In this document: piece by piece, positions 19,858 to 27,490 of the stretch
How the letters are laid out: each line of letters begins with the position of its first letter
Position numbering within the stretch: the first letter of the stretch is position 1
Origin: Thiohalocapsa sp.
GTDB taxonomy: Bacteria > Pseudomonadota > Gammaproteobacteria > Chromatiales > Chromatiaceae
Direction of reading: 5' to 3'
Assembly (NCBI RefSeq): GCF_022340605.1
Contig: NZ_JAJDNQ010000023.1
Coordinates: 47,043 to 111,042 of the forward strand
Length of the DNA: 64,000 bases
Program-made: the position numbers and the translations under genes
The notes under the pieces: model-generated
What the model was told of the DNA's origin: nothing
What the model saw: only the letters and a program-made list of their open reading frames with translations
Databases searched by the model: none

Positions 19858-20204
19858 CTAGAGCGCGGATGCCCAGATAGGGCGCAGGTCGAGCCGAAAG
19901 CCGGGCAGCACGTCGCCGCCATCCATGTGCTCCGGGGCGTCGATCACGACGGGCGGCGAGGTTGGCCGGTACACGTGCACTTGCGGCCCGTCGGGCAGCA
20001 GCAGCCAGCCGAGCCGGACGCCGCAGGCGCGGTACTCGGCCATCTTCTCGGCAAGCTTTTCGGGGGCGTCGGTCGGGGAGGCGAGCTCGATGACGAAATC
20101 CGGTGCGAGCGGCAGAATGCGAAAAACTGCTCGTCGTCCATGCGCAGGCCAGGGGGCATGCGCAAATGAACGCTCGCGTTCGGCGTTGCGGGAGCCGGCT
20201 GCAT
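19858..20204 (-). pseudogene. Uma2-family (DUF820) endonuclease-like gene, internal deletion and frameshift
   Basis: Two parts of a Uma2 protein are seen in different minus-strand frames. The N-terminal part (MQPAPATPNAS... RMPPGLRMDDEQFFAFC) starts at the ATG ending at 20204. The C-terminal part (LAPDFVIELASPTDAPEKL ... GVRLGWLLLPD ... VLPGFRLDLRPIW) runs to the stop at 19858. They meet near 20110-20125 with a frame change. The 80-90 residues that normally separate them in this family, including part of the PD-(D/E)XK-like core, are missing. Intact Uma2 proteins are about 190 residues and are abundant in cyanobacteria and sulfur phototrophs. The copy looks dead. Confidence 0.8.
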
Positions 20205-20332
20205 GCGCGAGTCCTCGGCGGAGCGGGTGATTATTGCGGTTTGGTGCGACTGCGCGCAAACATGGAGCAGAATCCCCTCGCAGTCAAACCCATGGTCCGC
20301 GGCACGGCGATGCAATGCCTGCAGCTTGCAAC

Positions 20333-20362
20333 ATGGGCACGCTGCGCTTTGCCCATCCTACG
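20333..20362. repeat. Dispersed hairpin repeat (TGGGCA...TGCCCA type)
   Basis: This 30-base element starts ATGGGCACGCTGCGC and ends TTTGCCCATCCTACG. Its TGGGCA and TGCCCA ends are inverted repeats. Short elements of this look are widespread between genes in gammaproteobacterial genomes; that statement is from memory. Only one copy was found in the window. Confidence 0.5.
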
Positions 20363-20400
20363 TTCTACGTTCGCGGTGGTGTGCGCGATCAAGGCCACCC

Positions 20401-20427
20401 GCACCGCCGACTGGACGCCGGCGGTGC
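20401..20427 (-). terminator. Hairpin downstream of ppsA
   Basis: GCACCGCCG and CGGCGGTGC form a perfect 9-base stem with a 9-base loop, starting about ten bases after the ppsA stop. There is no T-run, so intrinsic termination is not certain; it may instead stabilise the 3' end. Confidence 0.5.
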
Positions 20428-20436
20428 AATCGAGCG

Positions 20437-22809
20437 TCAGCTGCCCGCGTGCTCGGCCAGGTACAGCCAGGTGTCGATGACGGTGTCCGGGTTCAGCGAG
20501 ACGCTCTCGATGCCTTCCTTCACCAGCCAGTCGGCGAAGTCGGCGTGGTCCGACGGGCCCTGGCCGCAGATGCCGACGTACTTGCCCTGCGCGCGGCAGG
20601 CGCGGATGGCCATGGAGAGCATGGCCTTGACGGCCGGGTCGCGCTCGTCGAAGTCGGCGGCCACCAGCGCCGAGTCGCGGTCGATGCCGAGCGTGAGCTG
20701 GGTCATGTCGTTGGAGCCGATGGAGAAACCGTCGAAGTACTCCAGGAACTGCTCCGCCAGCACGGCGTTGGACGGGATCTCGCACATCATGATGAGCTTC
20801 AGCCCGTTCTCGCCGCGCTTCAGGCCCTGCTCGGCCAGCGCCTCAGTGACCGCCTGAGCCTGCCGGAGCGTGCGCACGAAGGGGATCATGATCTGCAGGT
20901 TGGTCAGCCCCATCTCGTTGCGCACGTATTTCAGCGCCTCGCACTCCATCGCAAAGCACTCGCGGAAGTCGTCCGCCACGTAGCGGCCGGCGCCGCGGAA
21001 GCCGAGCATCGGGTTCTCCTCGTCCGGCTCGTAGCGGGGGCCGGCGACGAGGTTGGCGTACTCGTTGGACTTGAAGTCCGACATGCGCACGATGACCGGA
21101 TTCGGCGCGAAGGCCGCGGCTAGCGTGCTGATGCCCTCGACGAGCCGCATGACATAGAAGTCCCGCGGGCTTGGATAGGCGGCGATGCGCGGGGTGATCC
21201 GCTCCTTGAGATCGGCCGGCAAATTGTCGAACTCCAGCAGCGCCTTGGGGTGGATGCCGATGGTGTTGTTGATGATGAACTCCAGGCGCGCGAGCCCGAT
21301 GCCGGCGTTCGGCGTCGCCGCGAAGGCGAAGGCTCGCTCCGGGTTGCCGACGTTCATCATGACCTTGACCGGCACCTCCGGCATCTTGTCCAGCTCGGCC
21401 GTCTTGTGCTCGAAGGGCAGGGCGCCGTCGTAGATGAAGCCGGTGTCGCCCTCGGCGCAGGAGACGGTCACCGCGGCACCATCCGGGATCTTGTCGGTGG
21501 CGTCGTTGCAGCCGACGACCGCGGGCACGCCCAGCTCACGGGCGATGATGGCCGCGTGGCAGGTGCGCCCACCACGGTTGGTGACGATGGCGGCGGCGCG
21601 CTTCATGACCGGCTCCCAGTCCGGATCGGTCATGTCCGTGACCAGTACGTCGCCGGGCTGCACGTGCTCCATGTCGCGGATGGACTCCACCACTCGCGCC
21701 TTGCCGGCGCCGATCCGATGGCCGATGCTGCGCCCGGTGGCGAGCACCTCGCCCGTGCCTTGCAGGTGATAGCGCTCGATGACCTTGCCGGAGCGGCTCT
21801 GCACGGTCTCCGGGCGCGCCTGGACCACGTAGAGCAGGCCGTCGGTGCCGTCCTTCGCCCACTCGATGTCCATGGGCCGGCCGTAGTGCTGCTCGATGAG
21901 CACCGCCTGGCGGGCGAGGTCCTCGACCTCGGCGTCCGTGAGGCTGAAGCGCTGGCGGTCCGCCTCCGGCACGTCTTCGGTGAGGACGGGGTTCTCAGAC
22001 CCGGGCTCAGCGTAAATCATGCGGATGGCCTTGTCGCCGACGCTGCGGCGCAGGATGGCCGGGCGGCTGGCGGCGAGCGTCGGCTTGTGCACGTAGAACT
22101 CGTCGGGGTTCACGGCGCCCTGCACCACCATCTCGCCGAGGCCGTAGCTGGCGGTGATGAAGACGGCGTCGCGGTAGCCGGACTCGGTGTCGAGCGTGAA
22201 CATAACGCCGCTGGAGGCGAGATCGCTGCGCACCATGCGCTGCACGCCGGCGGACAGCGCCACCTCGGCGTGGGCGAAGCCCTGGTGCACGCGGTAGGCG
22301 ATGGCGCGGTCGTTGTACAGGGACGCGAAGACCTCGCGGATGGCGCGCTTGACGTTGTCCAAGCCGTGCACGTTCAGGAAGGTCTCCTGCTGCCCGGCGA
22401 AGGACGCATCCGGCAGGTCTTCCGCGGTGGCCGACGAGCGCACCGCCCAAGAGGCGCTATCGTTGCCCTCCTGGCCTACCAGCTCGTGGTAGGCAGCCTC
22501 GATGTCCGCATCCAGGCCGGGCGGGAAGGGCTGCTCGATAATCCAGCCGCGGATCTTCGGACCCACCTCGCTGAGGGCGGCGATGTCGTCCACGTCCAGC
22601 GCCTCCAGCTCCGCGGCGATGCGCTCGGCGAGGCCGCTGGCGGACAGGAACTCCCGATAGGCCGCCGCCGTGGTGGCGAAGCCGCCTGGCACCCGCACGC
22701 CGACGGCCGTCAGGTGCTGGATCATTTCTCCCAGCGACGCGTTCTTGCCCCCGACGATGGGGACGTCGTCCATGCCCAGCTCGGAAAGCCAACGTACGGT
22801 CTCGGTCAT
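20437..22809 (-). CDS. ppsA: Phosphoenolpyruvate synthase
   Basis: PpsA converts pyruvate and ATP to phosphoenolpyruvate, AMP and phosphate in gluconeogenesis. The 790-residue product has the N-terminal ATP-grasp domain ([11 protein letters not shown] near residue 20), the swivelling phosphohistidine domain with [21 protein letters not shown] near residue 415, split here as [11 protein letters not shown] and [10 protein letters not shown], and the C-terminal PEP-binding TIM barrel with [15 protein letters not shown] near residue 700 and CGQGPSDH near 755. The start was set at [11 protein letters not shown], where the family begins, although the frame is open 32 codons further. It appears to be transcribed alone. 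Confidence 0.96.
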   Translation of the reverse strand: MTETVRWLSELGMDDVPIVGGKNASLGEMIQHLTAVGVRVPGGFATTAAAYREFLSASGLAERIAAELEALDVDDIAALSEVGPKIRGWIIEQPFPPGLDADIEAAYHELVGQEGNDSASWAVRSSATAEDLPDASFAGQQETFLNVHGLDNVKRAIREVFASLYNDRAIAYRVHQGFAHAEVALSAGVQRMVRSDLASSGVMFTLDTESGYRDAVFITASYGLGEMVVQGAVNPDEFYVHKPTLAASRPAILRRSVGDKAIRMIYAEPGSENPVLTEDVPEADRQRFSLTDAEVEDLARQAVLIEQHYGRPMDIEWAKDGTDGLLYVVQARPETVQSRSGKVIERYHLQGTGEVLATGRSIGHRIGAGKARVVESIRDMEHVQPGDVLVTDMTDPDWEPVMKRAAAIVTNRGGRTCHAAIIARELGVPAVVGCNDATDKIPDGAAVTVSCAEGDTGFIYDGALPFEHKTAELDKMPEVPVKVMMNVGNPERAFAFAATPNAGIGLARLEFIINNTIGIHPKALLEFDNLPADLKERITPRIAAYPSPRDFYVMRLVEGISTLAAAFAPNPVIVRMSDFKSNEYANLVAGPRYEPDEENPMLGFRGAGRYVADDFRECFAMECEALKYVRNEMGLTNLQIMIPFVRTLRQAQAVTEALAEQGLKRGENGLKLIMMCEIPSNAVLAEQFLEYFDGFSIGSNDMTQLTLGIDRDSALVAADFDERDPAVKAMLSMAIRACRAQGKYVGICGQGPSDHADFADWLVKEGIESVSLNPDTVIDTWLYLAEHAGS

Positions 22810-22963
22810 CGCAGCATGCCTCGGCGCGGTCTTCGGTGCAGGTGTGGGGCCGAGGGCCGTGACAAACCCGCAACCCGCTTGACGTAATCCCGCAATATAG
22901 CCCAACGCCGGCCGCCGCGGTGCCGGGAGGTGTCAATGGTGAGCATTGGGCAGGGTCGGTGGC

Positions 22964-22999
22964 GGAGTGTCGGCCGGAGTGTGGGCCGGAGTGTCGCCC
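22964..22999. repeat. 12-base tandem repeat, three copies
   Basis: Three consecutive 12-mers, GGAGTGTCGGCC, GGAGTGTGGGCC and GGAGTGTCGCCC, differ at one or two positions. The tract lies between ppsA and the sox genes. Confidence 0.8.
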
Positions 23000-23050
23000 T
23001 CCAGGGCGACACCGCCAAGGACCCGTCCAATACCGGCCTACCTCATTGTT

Positions 23051-23128
23051 GTGGTCGTGGTCGTGGTCGTGGTCGATGTCGATGTCGATGTCGATGTCGA
23101 TGTCGTAATCGTAATCGGAGTCGTAATT
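23051..23128. repeat. Hexanucleotide tract built on NNNGTC units
   Basis: Thirteen hexamers run without a break: GTGGTC four times, GATGTC five times, then GTAATC, GTAATC, GGAGTC and GTAATT. The second triplet is almost always GTC or ATC, while the first varies in blocks. This gives long Asp-Ile/Asp-His alternating frames on the minus strand that look coding but are artefacts. Confidence 0.9.
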
Positions 23129-23204
23129 GAATCTCCGCACGATTGAGAGCCACGATCAACACCACGACCACGGCCTTGATCATCACTCCCACCAGGCGCT
23201 CGCC

Positions 23205-23267
23205 CCGTGGGAGCGGCGTCCCCGCCGCGACCGGACGCGCGTCGCACCGAGGACGGCGCTCCCACGG
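23205..23267. repeat. REP-type inverted pair, copy 1
   Basis: The left arm CCGTGGGAGCGGCGTCC and the right arm GGACGGCGCTCCCACGG are complementary except at one position, with about 29 bases between them. Related pairs lie at 37478-37540 and 38789-38850. The GTGGGAGCGGC core resembles REP elements of Pseudomonas and Xanthomonas relatives. Confidence 0.75.
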
Positions 23268-23307
23268 CAATGGACGGACTTATGATCAAGACCACGATCA
23301 CGCTCAT

Positions 23308-23340
23308 GACAACAACAACGACAACAACAACGACAACGAC
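23308..23340. repeat. AAC/GAC trinucleotide tract
   Basis: Eleven triplets read GAC AAC AAC AAC GAC AAC AAC AAC GAC AAC GAC, followed by CTGAG. The end CGACAACGACCTGAG is the reverse complement of bases 26695-26709, which ties this tract to the hexamer tract upstream of the sox operon. Confidence 0.8.
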
Positions 23341-23449
23341 CTGAGACGCTCTCGGGACTCGCGCACAGTTGCACCAGGTACTGCAAAGTTCGCAAAGAGG
23401 GGCGTGACTCCGGAAGCGCTCGCCTCCTCAGTCGCGGGCGGAAGCACAC

Positions 23450-23474
23450 AAAAAAGGCGCCCATCGGGCGCCTT
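23450..23474 (-). terminator. Intrinsic terminator of the soxXAKL operon
   Basis: On the minus strand AAGGCGCCC-GAT-GGGCGCC is followed by TTTTTT. This perfect stem of at least seven GC-rich pairs with a T-run lies about 40 bases after the soxL stop. It is the best intrinsic terminator in the window. Confidence 0.9.
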
Positions 23475-23511
23475 CAGCGGGTGGCCGGGATGGCCAATAA
23501 TCGGCGTCTCC

Positions 23512-24225
23512 CTAGGGCTGCACCGTCGTCAACCCGACGCTCACCCAGTCCTGCATGCCGCCGCGGTACCACTTGAGCTTGTGCACGGGGTAGCCGAGAC
23601 CGGCGAGGGTCTTGATGTTGGCGCTAGACTGCGGGCACCAGATGCCGTTGCAGAACAGGATCAGCGTCTTTGCGTTGCTGAAGTCCCACTTGTCCTTGTT
23701 GGCGTCGTAGTTGGCGCCGAACTCGTCCGAGAGAATGTGCACCAAGCTGTCCACCTCGCCCGGGGTCTCGAAGGTGCCCTCGACATCGGTGTTGATCCGG
23801 TTCCAGGGGATGTTGACCGAGCCCGGGATGGTGCCGCGCATGACCCAGTCCGGGGTGCGGGAGTCGATCAGCATGATGTTGTCATCGCCGTCGGACATGC
23901 GCTTGAGGTAGTCCAGCACCTCCAACTCGCCGACGGTCTGCACGCCGGGCAGGACCTCGATGGGCTGTACGCAGAAGGGCGGGCAGCCGCGCTGGGTCTT
24001 CTGGAAGGCCTCGGGCAGCCTGGCATCGAGGTCGTGGCCGCGCTTGATGACCACGGTCTCGCCGTTGTGCTTGACCTCGACGGACTCGAGTCCGCGGGTG
24101 ATCAGATTGTCCGCGGCCGTGGCCAGCCCGGCGACGAGCAGGCCGCAGGCCAGTGCGCCCAGGCGCAGCGCGCGGCGTTGAAACGCGCGGCCTTGAAACA
24201 CGAACGGGATGGTGGCAGTCGTCAT
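23512..24225 (-). CDS. soxL: Periplasmic rhodanese-like protein SoxL
   Basis: The 237-residue protein has an N-terminal hydrophobic export segment (LGALACGLLVAGLATA) and a single rhodanese domain. The active-site loop is FCNGIWCPQSSANIK, with the expected catalytic cysteine, and the CH2-like motif MLIDSRTPDW precedes it. SoxL-type rhodaneses next to soxXAK are known from Allochromatium-like sulfur oxidisers and are thought to handle sulfane sulfur. The start MTTATIPFVF has GAGGAG upstream. It is the last gene of the minus-strand operon soxXAKL. Confidence 0.88.
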   Translation of the reverse strand: MTTATIPFVFQGRAFQRRALRLGALACGLLVAGLATAADNLITRGLESVEVKHNGETVVIKRGHDLDARLPEAFQKTQRGCPPFCVQPIEVLPGVQTVGELEVLDYLKRMSDGDDNIMLIDSRTPDWVMRGTIPGSVNIPWNRINTDVEGTFETPGEVDSLVHILSDEFGANYDANKDKWDFSNAKTLILFCNGIWCPQSSANIKTLAGLGYPVHKLKWYRGGMQDWVSVGLTTVQP

Positions 24226-24283
24226 TGTGTCTGTCTCCTCTCGCGGGCGAATGGAAGGGGGGGCGGCGGCGTTGCAGCCGTGG

Positions 24284-24841
24284 TCACTTGACCGCATCCA
24301 GCATGTACTGCGGGAAGTCCGCGTCCTTCTCCGCCATTGCCTGCTCGTAGCCCCGTTTCGCCTGGAACTCGGCGGCGGCAGCGATCTCGATCGCCTTGTC
24401 GAACTCGCCGGCGCCGGCCAGGGTCTGCGCGCTCTTGATCATCTTGGCCGTGTCGCGCCACTCGCCGTCGACGGAGGCGGCCTTCTCGCGCGCCGCCTCG
24501 GCCGCAGCGATGAGGGATTCCGCCTGGGCGGCCTTGTCGGCCTCGACGGTGGTCTCGCCGCTGGACACTTGCATCGCGAATTCTGCCTGGCGAATCGCCC
24601 AGTAGGCGATCATCTTGGCCTTGGTGTACTGATGCGACGGCAACAGGGACTTGGCCTCTTCGATCATCTCCGCGGCCTGGTTGTCGGCCGCGTTCGCGGC
24701 GACGGCCTTCTCGTGCATGGCCTCCGCCTTGGCGATGGCGTCCTCGGCGTCGGCCCGGGTGGTAGCCCAGGCGCTGCTGAGCGGGATGGCGGCGAGCAGG
24801 GCGATCAGGATCAGGTCTGCGGCTAGCCTGGTCATTTTCAT
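24284..24841 (-). CDS. soxK: SoxXA-binding protein SoxK, duplicated form
   Basis: The 185-residue exported protein has a signal peptide (LILIALLAAIPLSSAWA) and an almost entirely helical, Ala/Glu/Lys-rich mature part. SoxK (SAXB) binds the SoxXA cytochrome and stimulates its activity. Position between soxA and soxL supports the call. Two similar halves can be aligned: AIAKAEAMHEKAVAAN...AEMIEEAKSLL...QYTKAKMIAYWAI and LIAAAEAAREKAASVD...AKMIKSAQTLA...EFDKAIEIAAAA. As recalled, the usual SoxK is about one such unit long, so this may be a tandem duplication. AGGAG precedes the ATG; a second ATG two codons later is possible. Confidence 0.78.
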   Translation of the reverse strand: MKMTRLAADLILIALLAAIPLSSAWATTRADAEDAIAKAEAMHEKAVAANAADNQAAEMIEEAKSLLPSHQYTKAKMIAYWAIRQAEFAMQVSSGETTVEADKAAQAESLIAAAEAAREKAASVDGEWRDTAKMIKSAQTLAGAGEFDKAIEIAAAAEFQAKRGYEQAMAEKDADFPQYMLDAVK

Positions 24842-24956
24842 CTAGTGGAAACTCCTCTCGTGCGTTGTGTGCCGGCGGCCATGGGCCGGCCCCAAGTGGT
24901 TCGGGCGAGTTGGCGCCCGGTGCGGGTCCGGCCGGCGGGCGTTCGGGTGGTTCGTG

Positions 24957-25796
24957 CTATTTGCGCGCGCCCGGACCGTTCAGCTCGAGTCCGTTGTTCA
25001 TGTAGCTCATGAAGTACTCGAGGTCCCGGTACTCCTCGCTCTGCGGCTCGAAGGGTTTGGCGCGCACCTGCTTGTTGCAGCCCTCATAGCGACGGTGCAG
25101 CGTGCCCATCTCGCCCCACTTCGAGCGGTAGACCGGGAAGTGGGTGGTGTGGCCCAGCGCCGGGCTCAGGATCTCGGTGCGCAGCCGGTTGCCGGAGTTG
25201 CCGACGTGGCAGTTGGCGCAACTGAAGTTGAGCTGGCCGCGGCGGGCGAAGAAGAAGTGCTTGCCCTTCTCGTAGGCTTCCAGCGCACGCGGGTCGTCCG
25301 CCGGGATCTTGACGTCGATCACCTGGCCGCGCGACTGATAGGCGATGTAGGACAGGAGGTCCGCGATGGGGCCCTTGGCGTACTTGAGCGGCTCTTCGCC
25401 GTTGGCCTCACGGCACTCGTTGATGGCCAGCGGTAGCGTCATGACCATGCCCTTGTCCTTGTCCCAGTAGGGATACTTGCCTTCGATGGCGGGGCCGTCC
25501 GGGAAGCAGTCCTTGTAGGTCTTGCCGTTGGCGAAGGGGGTGTTCCACATCTCTTCGCCGTTGGAGATGGACGTCTCGTAGGGCGGGAACTCTTCAATGG
25601 CCTCCCAGTTCTCGCGGCCGACGGGGTCGATGGCATAGACACCGTTGACGAAGTCGCTGCGCTCCACTTGCGGGAAGCGCTGCTGGAAGTAGTCGTTCCA
25701 GACCTCGCGGTCTTCTTCCGGGGTGCTGGCGGCCAGGGGGGTGGCCAGCAGGCCGCCGATGCAGGCGGCGGTGATGGTGGCGATAGTCTTGTTCAT
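24957..25796 (-). CDS. soxA: Sulfur oxidation c-type cytochrome SoxA (monohaem)
   Basis: SoxA is the catalytic subunit of the SoxXA cytochrome, which links thiosulfate to a carrier cysteine on SoxYZ. The 279-residue protein has a signal peptide (MNKTIATITAACIGGLLATPLAA, split: MNKTIATITAACIG, GLLATPLAA), one haem-binding site CANCH near residue 195 and the conserved active-site haem-ligand cysteine in RYEGCNKQV near residue 240. The first haem site of dihaem SoxA is absent, as in many purple sulfur bacteria. GGAGAT precedes the ATG. It lies between soxX and soxK. Confidence 0.95.
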   Translation of the reverse strand: MNKTIATITAACIGGLLATPLAASTPEEDREVWNDYFQQRFPQVERSDFVNGVYAIDPVGRENWEAIEEFPPYETSISNGEEMWNTPFANGKTYKDCFPDGPAIEGKYPYWDKDKGMVMTLPLAINECREANGEEPLKYAKGPIADLLSYIAYQSRGQVIDVKIPADDPRALEAYEKGKHFFFARRGQLNFSCANCHVGNSGNRLRTEILSPALGHTTHFPVYRSKWGEMGTLHRRYEGCNKQVRAKPFEPQSEEYRDLEYFMSYMNNGLELNGPGARK

Positions 25797-25913
25797 GTCG
25801 ATGTGATCTCCGATGAGCGGTTCACGTGTGTCGTCGTCGTCTTTCTTCTGGTTCTTGCCGGCCGGTCAGAGGCTTTTGGGCCGAGGCTGCCGTGCCGCTG
25901 CGGACGTGCTCGA

Positions 25914-26285
25914 TCAGAGCGACCAGACGTATTCGACGACGTCGACGAACTCCTTGTCGCTCAGGATGCCGTGCTTGCCGAAGGGCGGCATGACGGCGTC
26001 GGGATTCTTGATGGTGGGATCCCAGATCTGCTGCGCGAGGTCTTGCTTGCTGGAGTAGCGTGTCTGCATGGCGACCAGCGCGGGGCCGATGGCGCCGGGC
26101 GACTCGCCGCCCGGCAGCACGTGGCAGGCGATACAGTTGCCGCGCGAGCGGTCCATGGCGATCTCTTTACCGGCTTCGGCGTTGCCGCTCAGGTTCAGCT
26201 CCGGCATCTCGGCCAGCGCCGTGGCGCTGGCGAGGGTCAGGAGCGTCGCCGCTGATACGGCAAGGAGCGGCTGCTTGATGGGCAT
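25914..26285 (-). CDS. soxX: Sulfur oxidation c-type cytochrome SoxX
   Basis: SoxX is the electron-accepting monohaem subunit of SoxXA. From this ATG it has 123 residues, with a signal peptide (LLAVSAATLLTLASATALA) and one haem site CIACH near residue 52. The following segment GAIGPALVAMQTRY and the later PDAVMPPFG, with the methionine that usually ligates haem, match the family. AGGAGG lies just before the ATG, which decides this start over an open frame 18 codons longer. It is the first gene of the operon soxXAKL. Confidence 0.93.
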   Translation of the reverse strand: MPIKQPLLAVSAATLLTLASATALAEMPELNLSGNAEAGKEIAMDRSRGNCIACHVLPGGESPGAIGPALVAMQTRYSSKQDLAQQIWDPTIKNPDAVMPPFGKHGILSDKEFVDVVEYVWSL

Positions 26286-26493
26286 GGCATACCTCCTGGG
26301 GGTCGTTCGTGCTGAGTGCTTGTGTCTGTCGAGCGGCATCGTTGCGATGTCGCCTTGGTTGTCGCTGTCGTGCTTGTGGCGGCGGCGCCCGCCGTGGCCG
26401 GACCGGAGGGCTCGGCCTGCGAGGTTGCGAGGGTCACCGGGGGTGGGACCGATCGCGTTGCGCGTGCCGGCGGCGACCGGTGCTGGCCGCGTT

Positions 26494-26511
26494 CAATGAT
26501 TTTTATCATTG
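26494..26511. promoter_or_regulatory. FNR/CRP-like palindrome upstream of soxX
   Basis: CAATGATTTTTATCATTG is a perfect 7-base inverted repeat around TTTT. The core TGAT-N4-ATCA matches the FNR-family consensus TTGAT-N4-ATCAA at its inner positions. It stands out as an AT-rich island in GC-rich DNA, about 210 bases upstream of the soxX start. It could bind an FNR/Crp-family regulator. The distance is larger than for a simple activator site unless the transcript has a long leader. Confidence 0.4.
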
Positions 26512-26702
26512 TCCGAGTGCGCGGATGGTGCCCGGCGCGTGGCCGAAACGCAAGAGTGTGCGCGTTTTGATGGGCCGGCGGCGGCGAGACGGCGGGCGCC
26601 GAGGGCATGTCCCCGGCTCGCGCAGTCGGACGACCGGCCCTCGCCGAACCTGCGTGGCCTGCCCTTTGCAATAGAAGACAAGTCCCAAGACCGCCTCAGG
26701 TC

Positions 26703-26776
<74 letters not shown>

Positions 26777-26854
26777 AAGCAGAGACTTCGAACAGGACCC
26801 GCGGCTTCGGCCCCACCCGAGTTGGCGCCCTGCAAGATTGGCTGAAACGGGGGA

Positions 26855-27490
26855 TTAGCCCTCCTGTCCGCTCTTGGCCCGGTCGGGGTAGAGCATCAGC
26901 ATCATGCGCATCAGCTCGGACAGGGAGCGCGCCTCCAGCTTCTCCATGACCTTGGCGCGGTGGGCCTCGACGGTGGACTGACTGATGCCGAGGTCGGCGG
27001 CGATGACCTTGTTGCGCTTGCCGGCGAGGATCTGGTCCAGCACCTCGCGCTCGCGCTTGGTGAGGCGCTCGACGCGGTCCTGGATCTGCGCCACCTCCAG
27101 CGCGTGGCCGCGCTGCTCGGCGTCCACTTCCAGCGCGCGATGGACCGCGTCCAAAAGCGCCTGGTCGTTGAACGGCTTCTCGATGAAGTCGACGGCACCG
27201 TTCTTGACGGCGCGCACGGCCATGGGCACATCGCCATGACCGGTGATGATGATGATGGGCGGGTGCAGGGGTTCCTCCGAGAGCCGCTCCTGGAGCTCGA
27301 GCCCGCTCATGTGCCGCATGCGCACATCGAGCACCAGGCAGCCGGGGCGCTCCGGGTCGAAGCAGTTCAGGAAGGCCCAGGCTGAGTCGAAGGTCTCGGC
27401 GGCGAGTCCCACGGAGTCCATCAGCAGGGCGATGGCCTCGCGGACTTCGTCGTCGTCGTCGACGATGAACACCGTCGGGTCGTTGCTCAT
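26855..27490 (-). CDS. FixJ/TtrR-type response regulator
   Basis: The 211-residue protein has a receiver domain (VFIVDDDDEVREAI; phosphoacceptor Asp in LVLDVRMRHMSG near residue 54; Thr in IIITGHGDVPMA; Lys in FIEKPF) and a LuxR/FixJ-type helix-turn-helix at the C-terminus (LTKREREVLDQILAG, QSTVEAHRAKVMEKL). It would activate transcription when phosphorylated by the sensor encoded directly upstream. Its ATG overlaps the sensor stop (ATGA). The location between soxXAKL and soxB suggests that it controls the sox genes; that is inference. Confidence 0.9.
   Translation of the reverse strand: MSNDPTVFIVDDDDEVREAIALLMDSVGLAAETFDSAWAFLNCFDPERPGCLVLDVRMRHMSGLELQERLSEEPLHPPIIIITGHGDVPMAVRAVKNGAVDFIEKPFNDQALLDAVHRALEVDAEQRGHALEVAQIQDRVERLTKREREVLDQILAGKRNKVIAADLGISQSTVEAHRAKVMEKLEARSLSELMRMMLMLYPDRAKSGQEG

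Larger units (their letters stand above)
22810..23511. other. 702-base gene-free region rich in repeats
   Basis: This region between ppsA and soxL holds a 12-mer tandem repeat, a hexanucleotide tract, a REP-type inverted pair, an AAC/GAC tract and the soxL terminator, each listed separately. There is also a perfect hairpin, TGTCGCCCT-CC-AGGGCGACA, at 22992-23011. Open frames here are Asp/His- or Val-rich products of the repeats and are not taken as genes. Confidence 0.7.

Noticed and set aside
23051..23128. Possible CRISPR array
   Set aside because: Units are six bases with no spacers; no cas genes are present. The heptamer arrays were rejected for the same reason.
22457..23140. Open frame with an alternating Asp-Tyr/Ile/His N-terminus
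   Set aside because: The N-terminus is the hexanucleotide tract and the rest is antisense-phase ppsA sequence. It looked like a metal-binding tail but is a repeat artefact.
25797..25913. Possible small gene between soxA and soxX
   Set aside because: The 117-base gap has no frame with a start and ribosome-binding site; it reads as a spacer.
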